A stretch of 64,000 bases of DNA from Sepioteuthis lessoniana (taxonomy: Eukaryota; Mollusca; Cephalopoda; Myopsida; Loliginidae). The DNA lies in contig OY757916.1 in assembly GCA_963585895.1 (NCBI GenBank), forward strand, positions 21,537,060 through 21,601,059. Reading direction: 5' to 3'. Below, piece by piece: positions 51,186-61,279 of the stretch. The number at the start of each line of letters is the position of its first letter. Within the stretch, counting starts at the first letter, position 1. The notes under the pieces were generated by a model, which saw only the letters and a program-made list of their open reading frames with translations, made no database searches and was not told where the DNA came from. Made by a program: the position numbers and the translations under genes.

Positions 51186-51450
51186 AAAGTAAGTCAAGTT
51201 GGCAACCGTGGTCGAGGGCGACCCGAAGGCTCCCTTTTCGATAGCTACTACACTGAGGTGTAGGAGAGGGTGCTACTTCTTTCCCGGGATTTTTCCACTT
51301 TACCCTTGATATATACCTTATAATGCTGAGTGTTAAGGAAGGAGGTATCAAGTACCATTTTTTAAGTCTTTGGTATGACTCGATCTGGGATTGAACCCCC
51401 GATTACCAGACCATTGGCGAACATTCTATCCACTAGGCCAATGAGCTGGT
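51186..51450 (-). mobile_element. SINE family B, antisense
   Basis: Standard B body and head (ccactaggccaatgagctgg at the right end). B-box region on the minus strand reads ggttcaatcccagatcg. Confidence 0.9.
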
Positions 51451-51544
51451 TTAAATAACAAGTCTCCAAATTTAGAAGACTAGTAAATATACCACGGTAG
51501 CAATATCTCATCAAATGAAAATTATATAAATATACGCATTGTTC

Positions 51545-52010
51545 AGGCATGGACTACTATTGACAGGGTAACGATCATATGGAAATATGATCTACTTGAT
51601 AAAACAAAACGGGAAGTTTTCTAAACTGTAGTCATGTGATTAGTACTGTGTGGTTGGACTACTTGGACTTTGGTAAAATGTTTTGCGGAAAAGTTAGATG
51701 AAAACTACACAAGAATGCTGTGTGCTATTCAGAACAAATCCTGTCAGCAGGACCCGAGGACAGAGCCGGTGTATGGCCACTTACCTCCCATCTGGCAAAC
51801 AAGGAGGTTCTCCTATGAACCATTATACAGAGACACATCAGTGTTGGCCGACCAGCTAAAACTTACATTCATCAACTATGTGCAGACACTGAATGTCGTC
51901 TAGAAGACTTGCTAAGTGCGATATCCGATCAGGATGGATAGTTAAAGAGAGTCAACGGAATCCATGTTGTTGGCACCCATTGATGATAATGATGATGATG
52001 GTGGTCCTTG
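51545..52010 (+). mobile_element. LINE-alpha fragment, old lineage
   Basis: Codes for FAEKLDENYTRMLCAIQNKS, QQDPRTEPVYGHLPP and later weak matches to the C-terminus, ending gatgataatgatgatgatgg. Divergence from the other copies is clearly higher. A 77-codon frame (51670-51903) remains. Confidence 0.8.
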
Positions 52011-52264
52011 TTAGATATAATACTGTTTACCTACATGGCAACTCATGTGGGTCATGTTAATCTTTTGATTGCTGTGTTTATTATCATCTATAGAAGCCAC
52101 CCCTGTACATGAGCAGCAGTAGTTCCCCGATCGAACTATTTGATCCTTGCCGTTGAACCGTAGGATTTATACGCCCAGGACCGGGTTAGGCATTGTGTTG
52201 AACCATCAAGGGGTTTATCCGCTCGCCTTTACGTCCACCATGCTGCTTCCCATGTCTTTCATTA

Positions 52265-52551
52265 AAAAGTCCTGGAGGCAGCACCCCACAAAGCAGAAGC
52301 TGTATGGCCACTTAACACCCATCACGAAAACTATCCTAGTTAAACGAACCGACATGCAGGACACTTCTGGAGAAGTAGGTACGAACCAATAAGTGACATA
52401 CTCCAGTGGACCCCTTCACATGGGAGAGCAAAGGCAGAACGACAAGCAAGAACCTATATACAACAGCCCTGTGCGGATACAGGATGTAAGCAATGGATGA
52501 TAGAGAAGTGTGGCGGGCGAGAGTGAGGGAGATCCGTGCTGGTGGCGCGAC

Positions 52552-52581
<30 letters not shown>
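52265..52581 (+). mobile_element. LINE-alpha 3' fragment
   Basis: Codes for SWRQHPTKQKLYGHLTPITK, then frameshifts, to gcgagagtgagggagatccg and (GAT)10 at the end. Lacks a block of about 20 bases before the last exon-like part (gatgtaagcaatggatgata). Confidence 0.85.
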
Positions 52582-52583
<2 letters not shown>

Positions 52584-53104
52584 AACATTGCAGCCATTTT
52601 GGGGATATTGTTACGTGAACGCATCTAAAGCAAGGTAATTCTGAAGCAGAGTGGTGTGAATGACGTGATCGTGAAGTACTTTGAGCAGACGTTTGGCTGG
52701 GACGGACGAGTCACAATATTCCCAGACAACAGTTGAACCAGTTCAGTTTTCGAGTGGTATCCGAGAAACCAGAAACGATGTCTTGGAATACCTCTACGAC
52801 CACGGGAAGATAAAATCGTCTAGCGATTCTGGTCCATATGTAAGAACAGGAGAAGATCAAGAACGGAATAGAAGCGCATTTTGGCCACCAATGTGAAAAA
52901 TGTCAGATAACCTGACCAATGACGAGGTAAAAAAGGGATGTATTTCCAAAACCACTTTGACAACATATACATCAATTTATCAAAATTTTAGCGGTTGTCA
53001 TTATTTTTGTTGAATTTCTCGCATGATTCATTTTTTCAATTCATAAAATTTCAGTGTATTAAAAACTTTGATTTTGACATATAGATTAAGCTTTGATATC
53101 AATT
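52582..53104. other. Unassigned, one 71-codon frame
   Basis: The frame at 52681-52896 (SRRLAGTDESQYSQ, FSSGIRETRNDVLEYLYDHG) is polar, has no known motif and ends in WPPM. It could be a piece of a retrotransposon leader or gag-like region, but I have no family match. The rest is AT-rich. Confidence 0.35.
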
Positions 53105-53505
53105 CAAATAATTGATTAAGCTTGAGAATTAATTTTTTATTTATTGCGGACTTTTTGTCCTCATCTTGGTAGTTTCTGTGTTGTTTCTTCTTCACTACGT
53201 TTCGGGGCCCGTTGAGTCTTTATGGTTCCAGGTGAGCATTGTCAGAAGATAGCGGTTTCAATTCCTACCCAAGTCGGCCAGAGGTTTACTTGGTCAAAAA
53301 CGTGGTGCGATAGACAACAACTATGGAAGGCAGTAATTACTGGGGATACGGTTACAAGACTCAGCATTCCTATCCGAGGTCGCTGTAAAAAAGAAGGCCA
53401 GAGGTGAAATTTGGCCGAAACGTAGTGAAAGAAGAAATAATACAAAAAACTACTAAGGTGAGGACAAAAAGTCCGCAATAAATAAAAAATTAATTCTCAG
53501 ATTAA
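53105..53505. mobile_element. Foldback element with GAAACGTAGTG in both arms
   Basis: Outer arms ttaattttttatttattgcg, gactttttgtcctcatctt (left) and the reverse complement at the right end are nearly identical over about 85 bases. Inward, the left arm has cactacgtttcgg and the right ccgaaacgtagtg. Neither arm has a clear CTGANGA before GAAAC. Topology (left core on minus, right core on plus) is the same as in the two hammerhead foldbacks. Confidence 0.65.
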
Positions 53506-53631
53506 GAAGCCTCATCTCAAAAATGCTTCCCATAGATTAAGCTTGTATGAGAGTAAATAAAGGATTGTAATCCGACAATATGTAGAAAAATTGATAACAA
53601 GTTAATCCAAGTGGGAGGAGAGATTTATTGA

Positions 53632-53685
53632 AAAGTCGACACTATAGCGTTTCAGTTCTATTGAACCATCATCAGGACCATGAGA
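53632..53685 (-). ncRNA. Hammerhead-like motif, left arm
   Basis: On the minus strand: ggtc, CTGATGA (53675-53669), an unpaired t, stem II ggttc/gaact around an aata loop, GAAA (53653-53650), stem III cgc/gtg around tata, TC with the cut after position 53638, then gact. ggtc and gact form a four-pair stem I. All core bases needed by the hammerhead are present. The extra base before stem II is unusual. Confidence 0.55.
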
Positions 53686-53919
53686 GGTGATATTAGCAAT
53701 TTTAAGTCAACGATGGATGTTTAAAAATGCAAAATACAAAAACCTAGGGGAAAAAATTTTTCATAAGAAAAAGTTGGCCGTTTAATTGGTGTATCATCGT
53801 TTGTTGTTTTAAATTACGTCATTTGACTTATTAGTAATATTGTGTAGAATTTTCCGCCAGGTTATTTTTTTTTTTTGCATTTTTAAACATCCATCGTTGA
53901 TTTAACATCCCTAATATCA

Positions 53920-53976
53920 CTCTCATGGTCTTGATGATGATTCAGTTGAACCGAAACGCTATAGTATCGACTTCTC
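53920..53976 (+). ncRNA. Hammerhead-like motif, right arm
   Basis: Same layout on the plus strand: ggtc, TTGATGA (53931-53937; the conserved C is T), stem II gattc/gaacc with one mismatch, GAAA (53953-53956), cgc-tata-gta, TC and gact. The C-to-T change at the core should inactivate it. Confidence 0.5.
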
Positions 53977-54018
53977 AATAAATCACTCCTTCCACTTGGA
54001 TTACCTTGTTATCAATTT

Positions 54019-54475
54019 TTAAAGCTTGTATATTAATTCAGATGGATTTACGATTGCTACGTAATGGCTTCGATCCCGGCACCCTCGATTGGGGAAATGA
54101 CGGACATTCGCAAAGGAACGACGTAGAGATGACAAGTTAATGTTTATCAATTCTGAAACAAGTCAGTGGGAAAGTTGAAATCAAATGGGCACACATTGAT
54201 TGGCTAGAAGCAGTCACGTGGGATTTGAGTTGGTCAATTCAAGATTTAAATGAAACTGCTCCTCCGATTATGGGCCAAGAGCTTTCAAATAAAAGAGTGA
54301 TTCTTCTCTATTGACCAAGAAAAAACATACGACGAGACCGATTCAAAGAAATATATTATCAACAGAAATGAATTGGAGTGGTTCTTATCATTCCTTCATG
54401 CCAAAGGGATTAAGAGATAAACAACTCCGATACAGACGAGAACATACTCCCCATCCACTGTTCTCTCGTAAAATC
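54019..54475. other. Unassigned segment
   Basis: No repeat family recognised. A 67-codon frame at 54311 runs into the SINE that follows and is not accepted. Confidence 0.45.
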
Positions 54476-54477
54476 AT

Positions 54478-54712
54478 TTGTTTCGTTTCGTTAATGGCAG
54501 ATCAAACTTTGTAGGTTATTTAATGCCAAAGCCCGCCAACAAGAAGAACAGTAGTGGTACTATTTAACCCATAACTGGGAGGATAAGGGGGTTCTTACCT
54601 TTCCCAAAGCGATTAGTCGTAAAGTGAATGTTATAGCGCGACTGGAGTTCGAACTCACTTTCTTCGATTTCGTAGTCCATCGCTTAAACCATTACAACAT
54701 AAGGACACTTCC
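54478..54712 (-). mobile_element. SINE family A, antisense
   Basis: Tail cagatcaaactttgtaggt, middle aacagtagtggtactattta, head ccattacaacataaggacac. LTR 5 begins six bases after the head, so the LTR landed beside or just in this SINE. Confidence 0.88.
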
Positions 54713-54718
54713 TCATAA

Positions 54719-55269
54719 TGTAATATAATGGCTGAGGGATTTCGTTTTATATATCTTGCCTTTGAGTTTAGTTAGGCTGAGAACCTTTCGGCTCAGTGCA
54801 TGGGTTAGTTAGGTGAAAACATGAGCGCTGGTGTTCACACGCGCGCGGAGCGGACGTGTCATTCAGAGATGTCACAGTAAAAATCACAGATAGAGGATAT
54901 GACCAGGGATGTTAGTGACGTCATGCACCGGAAGCGTGGGCTGAGATTTGAGAAAAGTCAGTTAGTGGAGTTCTAGGTCTGAGGAAGACGGTTGACTTTC
55001 GGGGCTCGTCGCGGTCTGACGAATTTGTACGCTACGGGCGCAGCGCGTTAGTTGGGTTGAGAGCTGACGATGTAAAATCAGTCAGCATAGAAAGAATGTG
55101 TATCTCTCTCCTTATGTCGAAAAACCTTTAAACTCAAAGGTAATAAAAAGTTTTGTACCTGAACTAAGAAGTCGTAAGTGTTTTTTGTGTTTCGGGATTC
55201 CTATGTTATCCATATATGAGTTATGAACATTCTAAGTACATTTCACGTATTCTATATGGCTACGTTACA
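54719..55269 (+). mobile_element. Solo LTR 5
   Basis: 551 bp from tgtaatataatggctgaggg to tggctacgttaca. Target duplication ataa (54715-54718 and 55270-55273). TGACGTCA at 54916-54923 followed by ccggaag. The last 30 bases differ from the other LTRs but still end in aca at the duplication. Confidence 0.88.
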
Positions 55270-55515
55270 ATAAAATCAGGATTACTTTTAAAGAAGGAAC
55301 TTACAAAACGCGAAATAACGGACATTCTTTTTAAATCACCGCTTGGAACACAAACTCAATTGTATAGTATCGTTTACCTCATAGATAAATACGGGAAAAT
55401 TTATAAAATAACTTCTTTAAAAGCACAAAATTTACTTCTGAAATATCGTTTAGCCTTGTTATTTGCATTTTTTTATCAGACAAGACAAGTTACAAAAGAA
55501 AAAATGTTAAAATAG
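55270..55515 (+). pseudogene. Protein-like open frame right of LTR 5, unknown
   Basis: In-frame with 55216, but the first residues come from the LTR. The native part reads IKSGLLLKKELTKREITDIL, FKSPLGTQTQLYSIVYLIDK, YGKIYKITSLKAQNLLLKYR, then a hydrophobic stretch and KEKMLK. About 80 codons, lysine-rich, no stop until 55513. It may be the surviving end of an old element interrupted by the LTR. I cannot name a family. Confidence 0.3.
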
Positions 55516-55629
55516 ATAAATTAATTTTTCTTTTAAGAAACAAAAAAAAATCGTTACATCAATTCGAGAACGATAGTGAATTCAGCCAGTTTAGTCTGGC
55601 ATAAGGTAACAGCAATATAGTACTTGTGA

Positions 55630-56140
55630 TGGTTGGTTAGTTAGTTGGTTGGGTTATATGGCATATCAACTTTTGCAGGTTATTTAACGCCAAATACATT
55701 ATTATGTAAATAATCAGTTCTATTTTAAACAATTCAGTTTAGCATGAGTACACAGTTTAATGGTCAAAAACATTTCTATTTCAAACTATTCAGTTTATCC
55801 AAACAGTTCTACTTCAGCTAATTCAGTTTAGTATAAGTACAGATTTTGTTTACACGCAGTTAAATGTCAAAACAGTTTTATATTAAACAATTCAATTAAG
55901 TGTAAATACAGTTTCAATGTCAAAAAACAGTTCCATTTCAAATAAGTGAGCTTAGTATAAGCACGCAGTTTAAATGTAAGTACGGTTTCAGTTTAGCATA
56001 AGCACGCAGTTAAAATGTAAATACGGTTTAATTGTTCTATTCAACCCATAGATAGGGCCCTATCAGGTGCTACCATTCCGAGCCAGGTTGGAACTGGGAG
56101 CGATGGCAATTAAGGGGTGCTCCGCATTCCCCAAAGCAGT
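55630..56140 (-). mobile_element. Family D copy, antisense, expanded modules
   Basis: Tail ttatatggcatatcaactt, at least five modules (caattcagtttagcatgag and variants), and a body cut off at gctccgcattccccaaagc. The polypurine tract begins at about 56160. Confidence 0.85.
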
Positions 56141-56159
56141 ACTTGTGAGAACTGAACAC

Positions 56160-56990
56160 AATATACAAGTTAATATTGAGACAGAAAGAGAAAGAGAGAG
56201 AGAGAGAGAGAGTTGGAAAGAAAGTAGGTAGGAGATTAGGGATACTGAGGAAGTAAAAAGAGAGAAGGGGAATAAAAGGAGAGAGAAAGAGAGAGTGAGA
56301 GAGGGAGAGAAAAACGAGGGAAAATAAAAACAATAGTAGAGAGAATTGGAAGAGGAAATGGGAGAGATAAAAAGATGAGGAGAAGACGATGACCGGAAGA
56401 ATGAAAGTAGTAAAAAAGAACGAGAGGAAAGGGAACTAAAAGAAAGAGAGGATGGAGATAGAGACGAAACAGAGAGAAAGGAAAGAAAGCTGATAGGGAG
56501 AGAAAGAAGATAAGGCAGGAAAAAAGAGAAAGAATAGAAGGCTGAAAAAAGAAAGAAAACTAAGAGAGAGAGAGAGAGAGAGAGAGAAACGGGAATGAAG
56601 GCTGAAAGAAAGCGAGAAAGAAAAAAAAAGCCGAAACAGAGAAAATGGAAAGAAAGCTGAAAGAGAAAGAAAGGGAAGAAAACAGAAAAAAAAAAAGAAT
56701 GAACGGAAAGAAGGTCGAAAGAGATTGATAGATAACAAGAGAGAGATAGAGAGAAAGAGAGATAGAGATTAGTAGAGAGAGAAGTAGGGAAAAACTGAAA
56801 ATAGAAAAAGAAAAGAAGACCGAAAGTGAGAGAATAGGTAGAAAGCCGAAAGAGAGTAACAGTAAAGAAGGCTAAATGAGAGAGAGAGAGAGAGAGAGAC
56901 AGAGAGACAGAGAGAGAGAGAAAGAAAGAGAGAGTTGAAAGAAAGAAAAAAAAGACGGCTGAAAGCGAGAGAAAGGGAGTAACAGGAAGT
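56160..56990. repeat. Polypurine tract, first part
   Basis: More than 800 bp that is almost wholly A and G on the plus strand, with GA, GAAA and GGAA phrases and few pyrimidines. S/L/F-rich minus-strand frames are artefacts. Confidence 0.95.
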
Positions 56991-57225
56991 AAAGTTGTCT
57001 CCCTTTAGTCGAGGGCGACCGGAAGGCTCCCTTTTCATTAGCTACTACACCGAGGTGTAGGGGAGGGCGCTACTCCTTTCCCTAGATTGCTCAACTTTAA
57101 CCTCGAAACGTAATTTATATTGCTGAGTGAAAAGCAAGGAGGTATCAAGTACCACTTTTTTGACGTGACCTGGACTGAACCCAGGTCTCCCTGGCCATTG
57201 GCGAACACTCTACCCCCTAAAATAA
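56991..57225 (-). mobile_element. SINE family B inside the polypurine tract
   Basis: aaagttgtctccctttagtc to ggccattggcgaacactcta. The body has a deletion around tttttgacgtgacctgg. It lies in the middle of the purine tract, which resumes on the other side. Confidence 0.88.
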
Positions 57226-57386
57226 TGCGTAATAGTAAAGAAAAGAGATGTAAGAAAGAAAAAGAAAAGAAGTCTGAAAGGAAGTAAAAGGAAAGAAGGC
57301 TGAAATAGATTGCTCGATAGATAGATAGATAGATAGAGAGAGAGCAGTAAGAAAGAAAAAGAAAAGAAGGCTGAAAGGAAGTAAAA

Positions 57387-57424
<38 letters not shown>

Positions 57425-57633
57425 GGGGAAGAGAGAGAGAGAGAGGGGGAAGAGAGAGAGAGAGAGGGAGCAGTAAGAAAGAAAAAGAAAAGAAGTCTGA
57501 AAGGAAGTAAAAGGAAAGAAGGCTGAAATAGATTGCTAGATAGATAGATAGAGAGAGAGAGAGAGAGCAGTAAGAAAGAAAAAGAAAAGAAGTCTGAAAG
57601 GAAGTAAAAGGAAAGAAGGCTGAAATAGATTGC

Positions 57634-57670
<37 letters not shown>

Positions 57671-57780
57671 CAGTAAGAAAGAAAAAGAAAAGAAGGCTGA
57701 AAGGAAGTAAAAGGAAATAGATAGATAGATAGATAGATAAGAGAGACACAGAGACAGAAAGCTTATTGAGAGAGAAATGA
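57226..57780. repeat. Polypurine tract, second part, with 98-126 bp repeats
   Basis: Tandem units of gcagtaagaaagaaaaagaa, ctgaaaggaagtaaaagga, and a GATA/GA tail. gcagtaag begins at 57344, 57470, 57568 and 57670, so unit length varies through the microsatellite part. Confidence 0.92.
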
Positions 57781-58219
57781 AAGAATGTTAAGAGTGAGTT
57801 AAGGAACTTCGGTTCTAAGGGATTTTGAATAAACAAAACAGAACCCTATTCTTGTAAAAATACAAATGCAAATGTATAAATTTTAATTGAATCTACTTAT
57901 TCAGATGGGTAACTCTTCAAGAAGAAATTGGGAATCTTCTTGCAAACTTTGGACAGAACAGAACTGTATATCTTACGTTTGATGAGTTTCTCTAAAGCTG
58001 AATAATTGAAACTCCAAAGTCGTTAGGAATGAAGGAGCGTCTCATTCACCATGTCACGTGGGCGGTAAGCAAGACGGAAATTCACAAGGTAAATATTGTT
58101 AACATCATTATAAGCTAAAGGTCTGTCAGTTGGAAGCTGATATTAACGAAGGAATGAGGAGTTGGCAGGTTCAAGTATGTAGGAATACACACACCCAGGA
58201 AGTAGAATTTGGCTTCGTG
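57781..58219. other. Unassigned segment
   Basis: No repeat or gene recognised. Confidence 0.5.
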
Positions 58220-58232
58220 TATGGCTCACAAT

Positions 58233-58492
58233 CGGGCCATTGGCCTAATGAGTATCGCGTTCGCCTATAGTCCAGGAGACCGGGGTTCAATCCTATGTCG
58301 ATTCATACCAAGGACTCAAAAAACGTACTTGATATCGCCTTGTTTAACACTCAACATTATAAGGTAAGGATCAAGGGTAAAGTGGAGCAATTTAGGGAAC
58401 GAAGTAGCGCCCTTCCCTACACCTCAGTGTTGTAGCTATTGAAAAGGGAGCCTTCGGGTCACCCTCGGCTAAGGTCCGCGACTTTACTTACT
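58233..58492 (+). mobile_element. SINE family B, sense, with target duplication
   Basis: Flanked by tatggctcacaat (58220-58232) and tatggctcataat (58493-58505), 13 bp with one change. Head gggccattggcctaatgagt, B-box gggttcaatcct, end gcgactttactt. This fixes the boundaries of family B at both ends. Confidence 0.93.
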
Positions 58493-58534
58493 TATGGCTC
58501 ATAATTAACCGACAGGGCGCTAAATACACCTTAG

Positions 58535-58774
58535 GTTTGGTTTGGCTTGGTTTCTTTGTTTAATGCCAAATCAACCTTTGTAGGTTATTTAATGCCAAAG
58601 CCATTTTCCTAGAAGAACAGTAGTGGTACTATTTAACCCATAGCTGGGAGGATAAGGGGGTTCATAACTTTCCCAAGGGTATATGCCCGAAAGTGAACGC
58701 TATAGCGCAACTGGAGTACGAACTACGATTCCGCAGTCCGTCGCTTTAACCATTACACCGCGAGGACATCCCCA
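58535..58774 (-). mobile_element. SINE family A, antisense, with perfect target duplication
   Basis: Flanked by ctaaatacaccttag (58520-58534 and 58775-58789), 15 bp identical. This fixes the ends of family A: 240 bp including a short GGTTTGG-type 3' run. The identical duplication marks a recent insertion. Confidence 0.95.
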
Positions 58775-58875
58775 CTAAATACACCTTAGTATGTCCAGAT
58801 AATACCAAGGAAGAGTTTGGTGAATCTTTCTGATCTACTAACAGGACATGAAATACTTGTGCGTATCTATTAGAA

Positions 58876-59113
58876 GATATCGTAAGAAATAGACACGGCG
58901 ACACGGGTTCAAGTCCCGGACGAAGTTGTTTGCATTTACCATAGCACTAATACACGAGAGAAAGGGATAAATCTAATTAGTCTCCTTGGGGCTTTAACCT
59001 TGATATGGAAACCGGTCTAGGAGAAGGAGAACTTTGAATTTAAAACTTTAAAACTCAACCTAAAATTGACCTTGTGTCATATTTTGTTCGTGCGGATGGA
59101 TAGGTAAATATAC
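58876..59113 (+). mobile_element. SINE family C, sense, 5' part worn
   Basis: cacggcgacacgggttcaag then tcccggacgaagttg (B-box region), ggtctaggagaaggagaact, ccttgtgtcatattttg. The A-box side is not recognisable. Confidence 0.75.
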
Positions 59114-59169
59114 ATACCGGGCACTTTTCATTAATATTTTCTCATAAATAACAAATTTTACTTTGTTTT

Positions 59170-59440
59170 CTCGGTGGAATTTAGAATACGCTGACTGTAT
59201 CCTCTGCAGTGGGTAAGACTCTTCTCACAAAATAAATAAATAAATAAAAATAAAAAATACGGTTTGTCTGGCTAATCTGCCGCTGATGATAAGACTCCAT
59301 TTGTGTATATCTTTTAAGTGTAGAGTACTCTTTCATTGCCATTACTTCCAGCTCCACTCTGACATGGATATTTAATACCTGTAGGGTCCCATCTAGATTT
59401 CAAATAAATGTGTTTAAAAATTATTCGTATTCTATAAAAC
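59170..59440 (+). mobile_element. Family D copy, sense
   Basis: acgctgactgtatcctctgc, ctgccgctgatgataagact, cattgccattacttccagct and gggtcccatctagatttcaa. An AAAT-rich insertion sits at 59230-59265. Confidence 0.75.
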
Positions 59441-59502
59441 TGTTTACAAAATTAAAAAAAAACAAACAACTACACAAAAATATTAATATGGATGTACAAT
59501 GA

Positions 59503-59690
59503 ACATGGTTAGCAAGCTGGGCTAGCAAGCTTTCGCAAATGAGTTCGATCCTCATTAGGTGCTCCCTTTATGCGGCCTTGTACCACATCTAAGCAAAAAA
59601 GCTTAGTAACTTTCTACAATGAAAGTGATTACCTAATTACTAAGCATAAAATAACCCTTCATAGTTTGACATGTCATTAAAATCCATCCA
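59503..59690 (+). mobile_element. SINE family E head with C-type tail
   Basis: catggttagcaagctgggct, B-box gagttcgatcctcattagg, then gccttgtaccacatctaagc and the tail gcataaaataacccttcat, tttgacatgtcattaaaatc. Compared with 4746, the middle is much shorter and the tail is of C type. Confidence 0.75.
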
Positions 59691-60565
59691 TGTAAAAATT
59701 TTTCTACCAATAAATTTTTTGAAGTTTACATGTTTAAATATTGGACTCGAACCCGCTCTCTTGACCACATTAACTTTATTATCTCCAAGAGAATCTGTGA
59801 GAAGAAACGCTGTGTTTAAAAAAAAGATTGCATATACAAAAAAAAAAAATCTTAAAGAAAAAAAAAACGCACAAAATGATTAAGATGATTTATACGTAAA
59901 CTTTAAAAAAAGCATTTACAATTCCACGCAAAAATGATGGAATTAGCTCAATTAGAGAATCTTCACCTTGTTTTTTTTTATTTAGCAGTAAATAAACGAA
60001 TACCAAATAAGACGCAAAACAATTTTTATTTAGCAGTAATTAAACTAATAAACAGATAAGACTCAAAATATTTTAAATTTAGCAGTAAATAAACTAGTAA
60101 CAGATAAGACGCAATTTTTTTTTTAATTTTCATTCATTTAGTGATACAATTAGTTGTCCGAAGCAGAGATACTTGGCACTTCTTTATCAATCACAAAATT
60201 TATTGGCTTCGTTTCGTTTCGTTTCGGTGTTTTTTTAAATTTTACTTTCCATTTTTATTTTTAATCTACTTTTCTTTCTCTCACCCTTTTTCTGGAATCC
60301 TTTTCTCTCTACCTTCCTTTGTACACGGTTGCTCGCTTCTTCTTCTTCTTCTTCTTCTTCTTCTTCTTCTTCTTCTTCTTCTTGCCATGATTTTGGACCT
60401 GTTTCACTATAGCTTACATTCCTTAATTATTCACTATTGACTGTCTATCGACAGACAAAAAAGTAAGTAGGTAGGTCTATTTTGAAAAAGGATTACCATA
60501 TTTAAATGTACATATATTCATGCAGAACTCCATATTTACATACATACATACATACATACATATAT
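59691..60565. other. Unassigned, AT-rich, with (TTC)n and (CATA)n
   Basis: A triplicated phrase ttagcagtaa(t/a)taaac at 59984, 60030 and 60078 suggests a short tandem. (TTC)15 lies at 60338-60382 and (CATA)n at 60539-60562. No gene called. Confidence 0.55.
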
Positions 60566-60567
60566 AC

Positions 60568-60640
60568 GTCAGGGAGGAGTGGCGAGAGAGGGTCAGGGAT
60601 ATCCGTGCTGCCAGCACGATATGATGATGATGATGATATA
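60568..60640 (+). mobile_element. LINE-alpha extreme 3' end
   Basis: gggaggagtggcgagagagg, gtcagggatatccgtgctgc and (GAT)4: only the last 70 bases of the element, an extreme 5' truncation. Confidence 0.9.
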
Positions 60641-60814
60641 TGTGTCTGTGTGTGTGTGTGTGTGTCTAATTATTAGGCATTCTTACTCGAGAAAATGACA
60701 CTTCCTCTATTGAAGTGTTTGCATATTTGTTTGTTTTCACGTTTTTCCGCGCTAAGTGTAAATAAATGCTAAGACTTGAAATAATTCTGTCAAAATCGAT
60801 TTCGTTTCACCTAA

Positions 60815-61110
60815 TTTATTTGGCGGGAAATTGGTGATTTACTCCCACCGCCATTTTGGCATCGGCTGCAAATTTCGCCTCTTCCCAACGGCCCCATACA
60901 ACTCTGGCTAGTTGCCCTTCTTCTTCTGCACGCCCGTTAACGGCCGACAATTAACCAAAGGTCAGTATAAATGACCGCTGTCTCGATATTGGTCACTGAC
61001 AGGTCTTGCATTAAATCAAAAAGGTCACTTTTGCTACTTAGCTACTTATCTATTGTCTACCGGTCAAAAAAAAAAAAAAAAAGAAAAAAAAAAGACGCGC
61101 ATGCGCATAG
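60815..61110. promoter_or_regulatory. E2F, YY1 and NRF1-type site cluster
   Basis: tttggcgggaaa (60819-60830) is an E2F consensus. ccgccattttgg (60848-60859) contains the YY1 core. cgcgcatgcgca (61096-61107) is a complete NRF1 palindrome. The 300 bp between is richer in GC and CpG than the neighbourhood. These three factors typically act at TATA-less promoters of housekeeping genes. No open frame of substance follows within 3 kb, so a first exon or remote promoter is only a possibility. Confidence 0.4.
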
Positions 61111-61279
61111 CTTTTAAAAAATGCCTTTCGTAATGAAACATTTTTATTTATAAAGAATAATTCTCAGTCAATACTTCCATTTATATTATGGAAATAATAA
61201 TAAAATCGCAAATCATTAGAGTTATTGAGAAAAGCGTTTGCAGTTACGTCCTCATTTTTTCTGTTCGTGTTCCAGGAAT

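Larger units (their letters stand above)
53592..54018. mobile_element. Foldback element with hammerhead-like arms, 427 bp
   Basis: Arms of about 145 bp: left 53592-53735, right 53873-54018, roughly 88% alike as inverted copies (gatttattgaaaagtcgac versus gtcgacttctcaataaatc-type ends). The 137-bp centre is unique. Each arm holds a hammerhead-like core close to its outer third. Confidence 0.8.

Noticed and set aside
56070..57038. Serine/leucine/phenylalanine-rich minus-strand frames
   Set aside because: They are reverse readings of the polypurine tract and have no non-repetitive core.
15288..58774. tRNA genes
   Set aside because: The tRNA-like stretches belong to repeated SINEs with mismatched acceptor stems and long unrelated 3' parts. 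No free-standing cloverleaf was found.
59790..59815. A further hammerhead candidate around gaaacgctgtg
   Set aside because: No CUGANGA lies at a suitable distance upstream and no stem I can be drawn.
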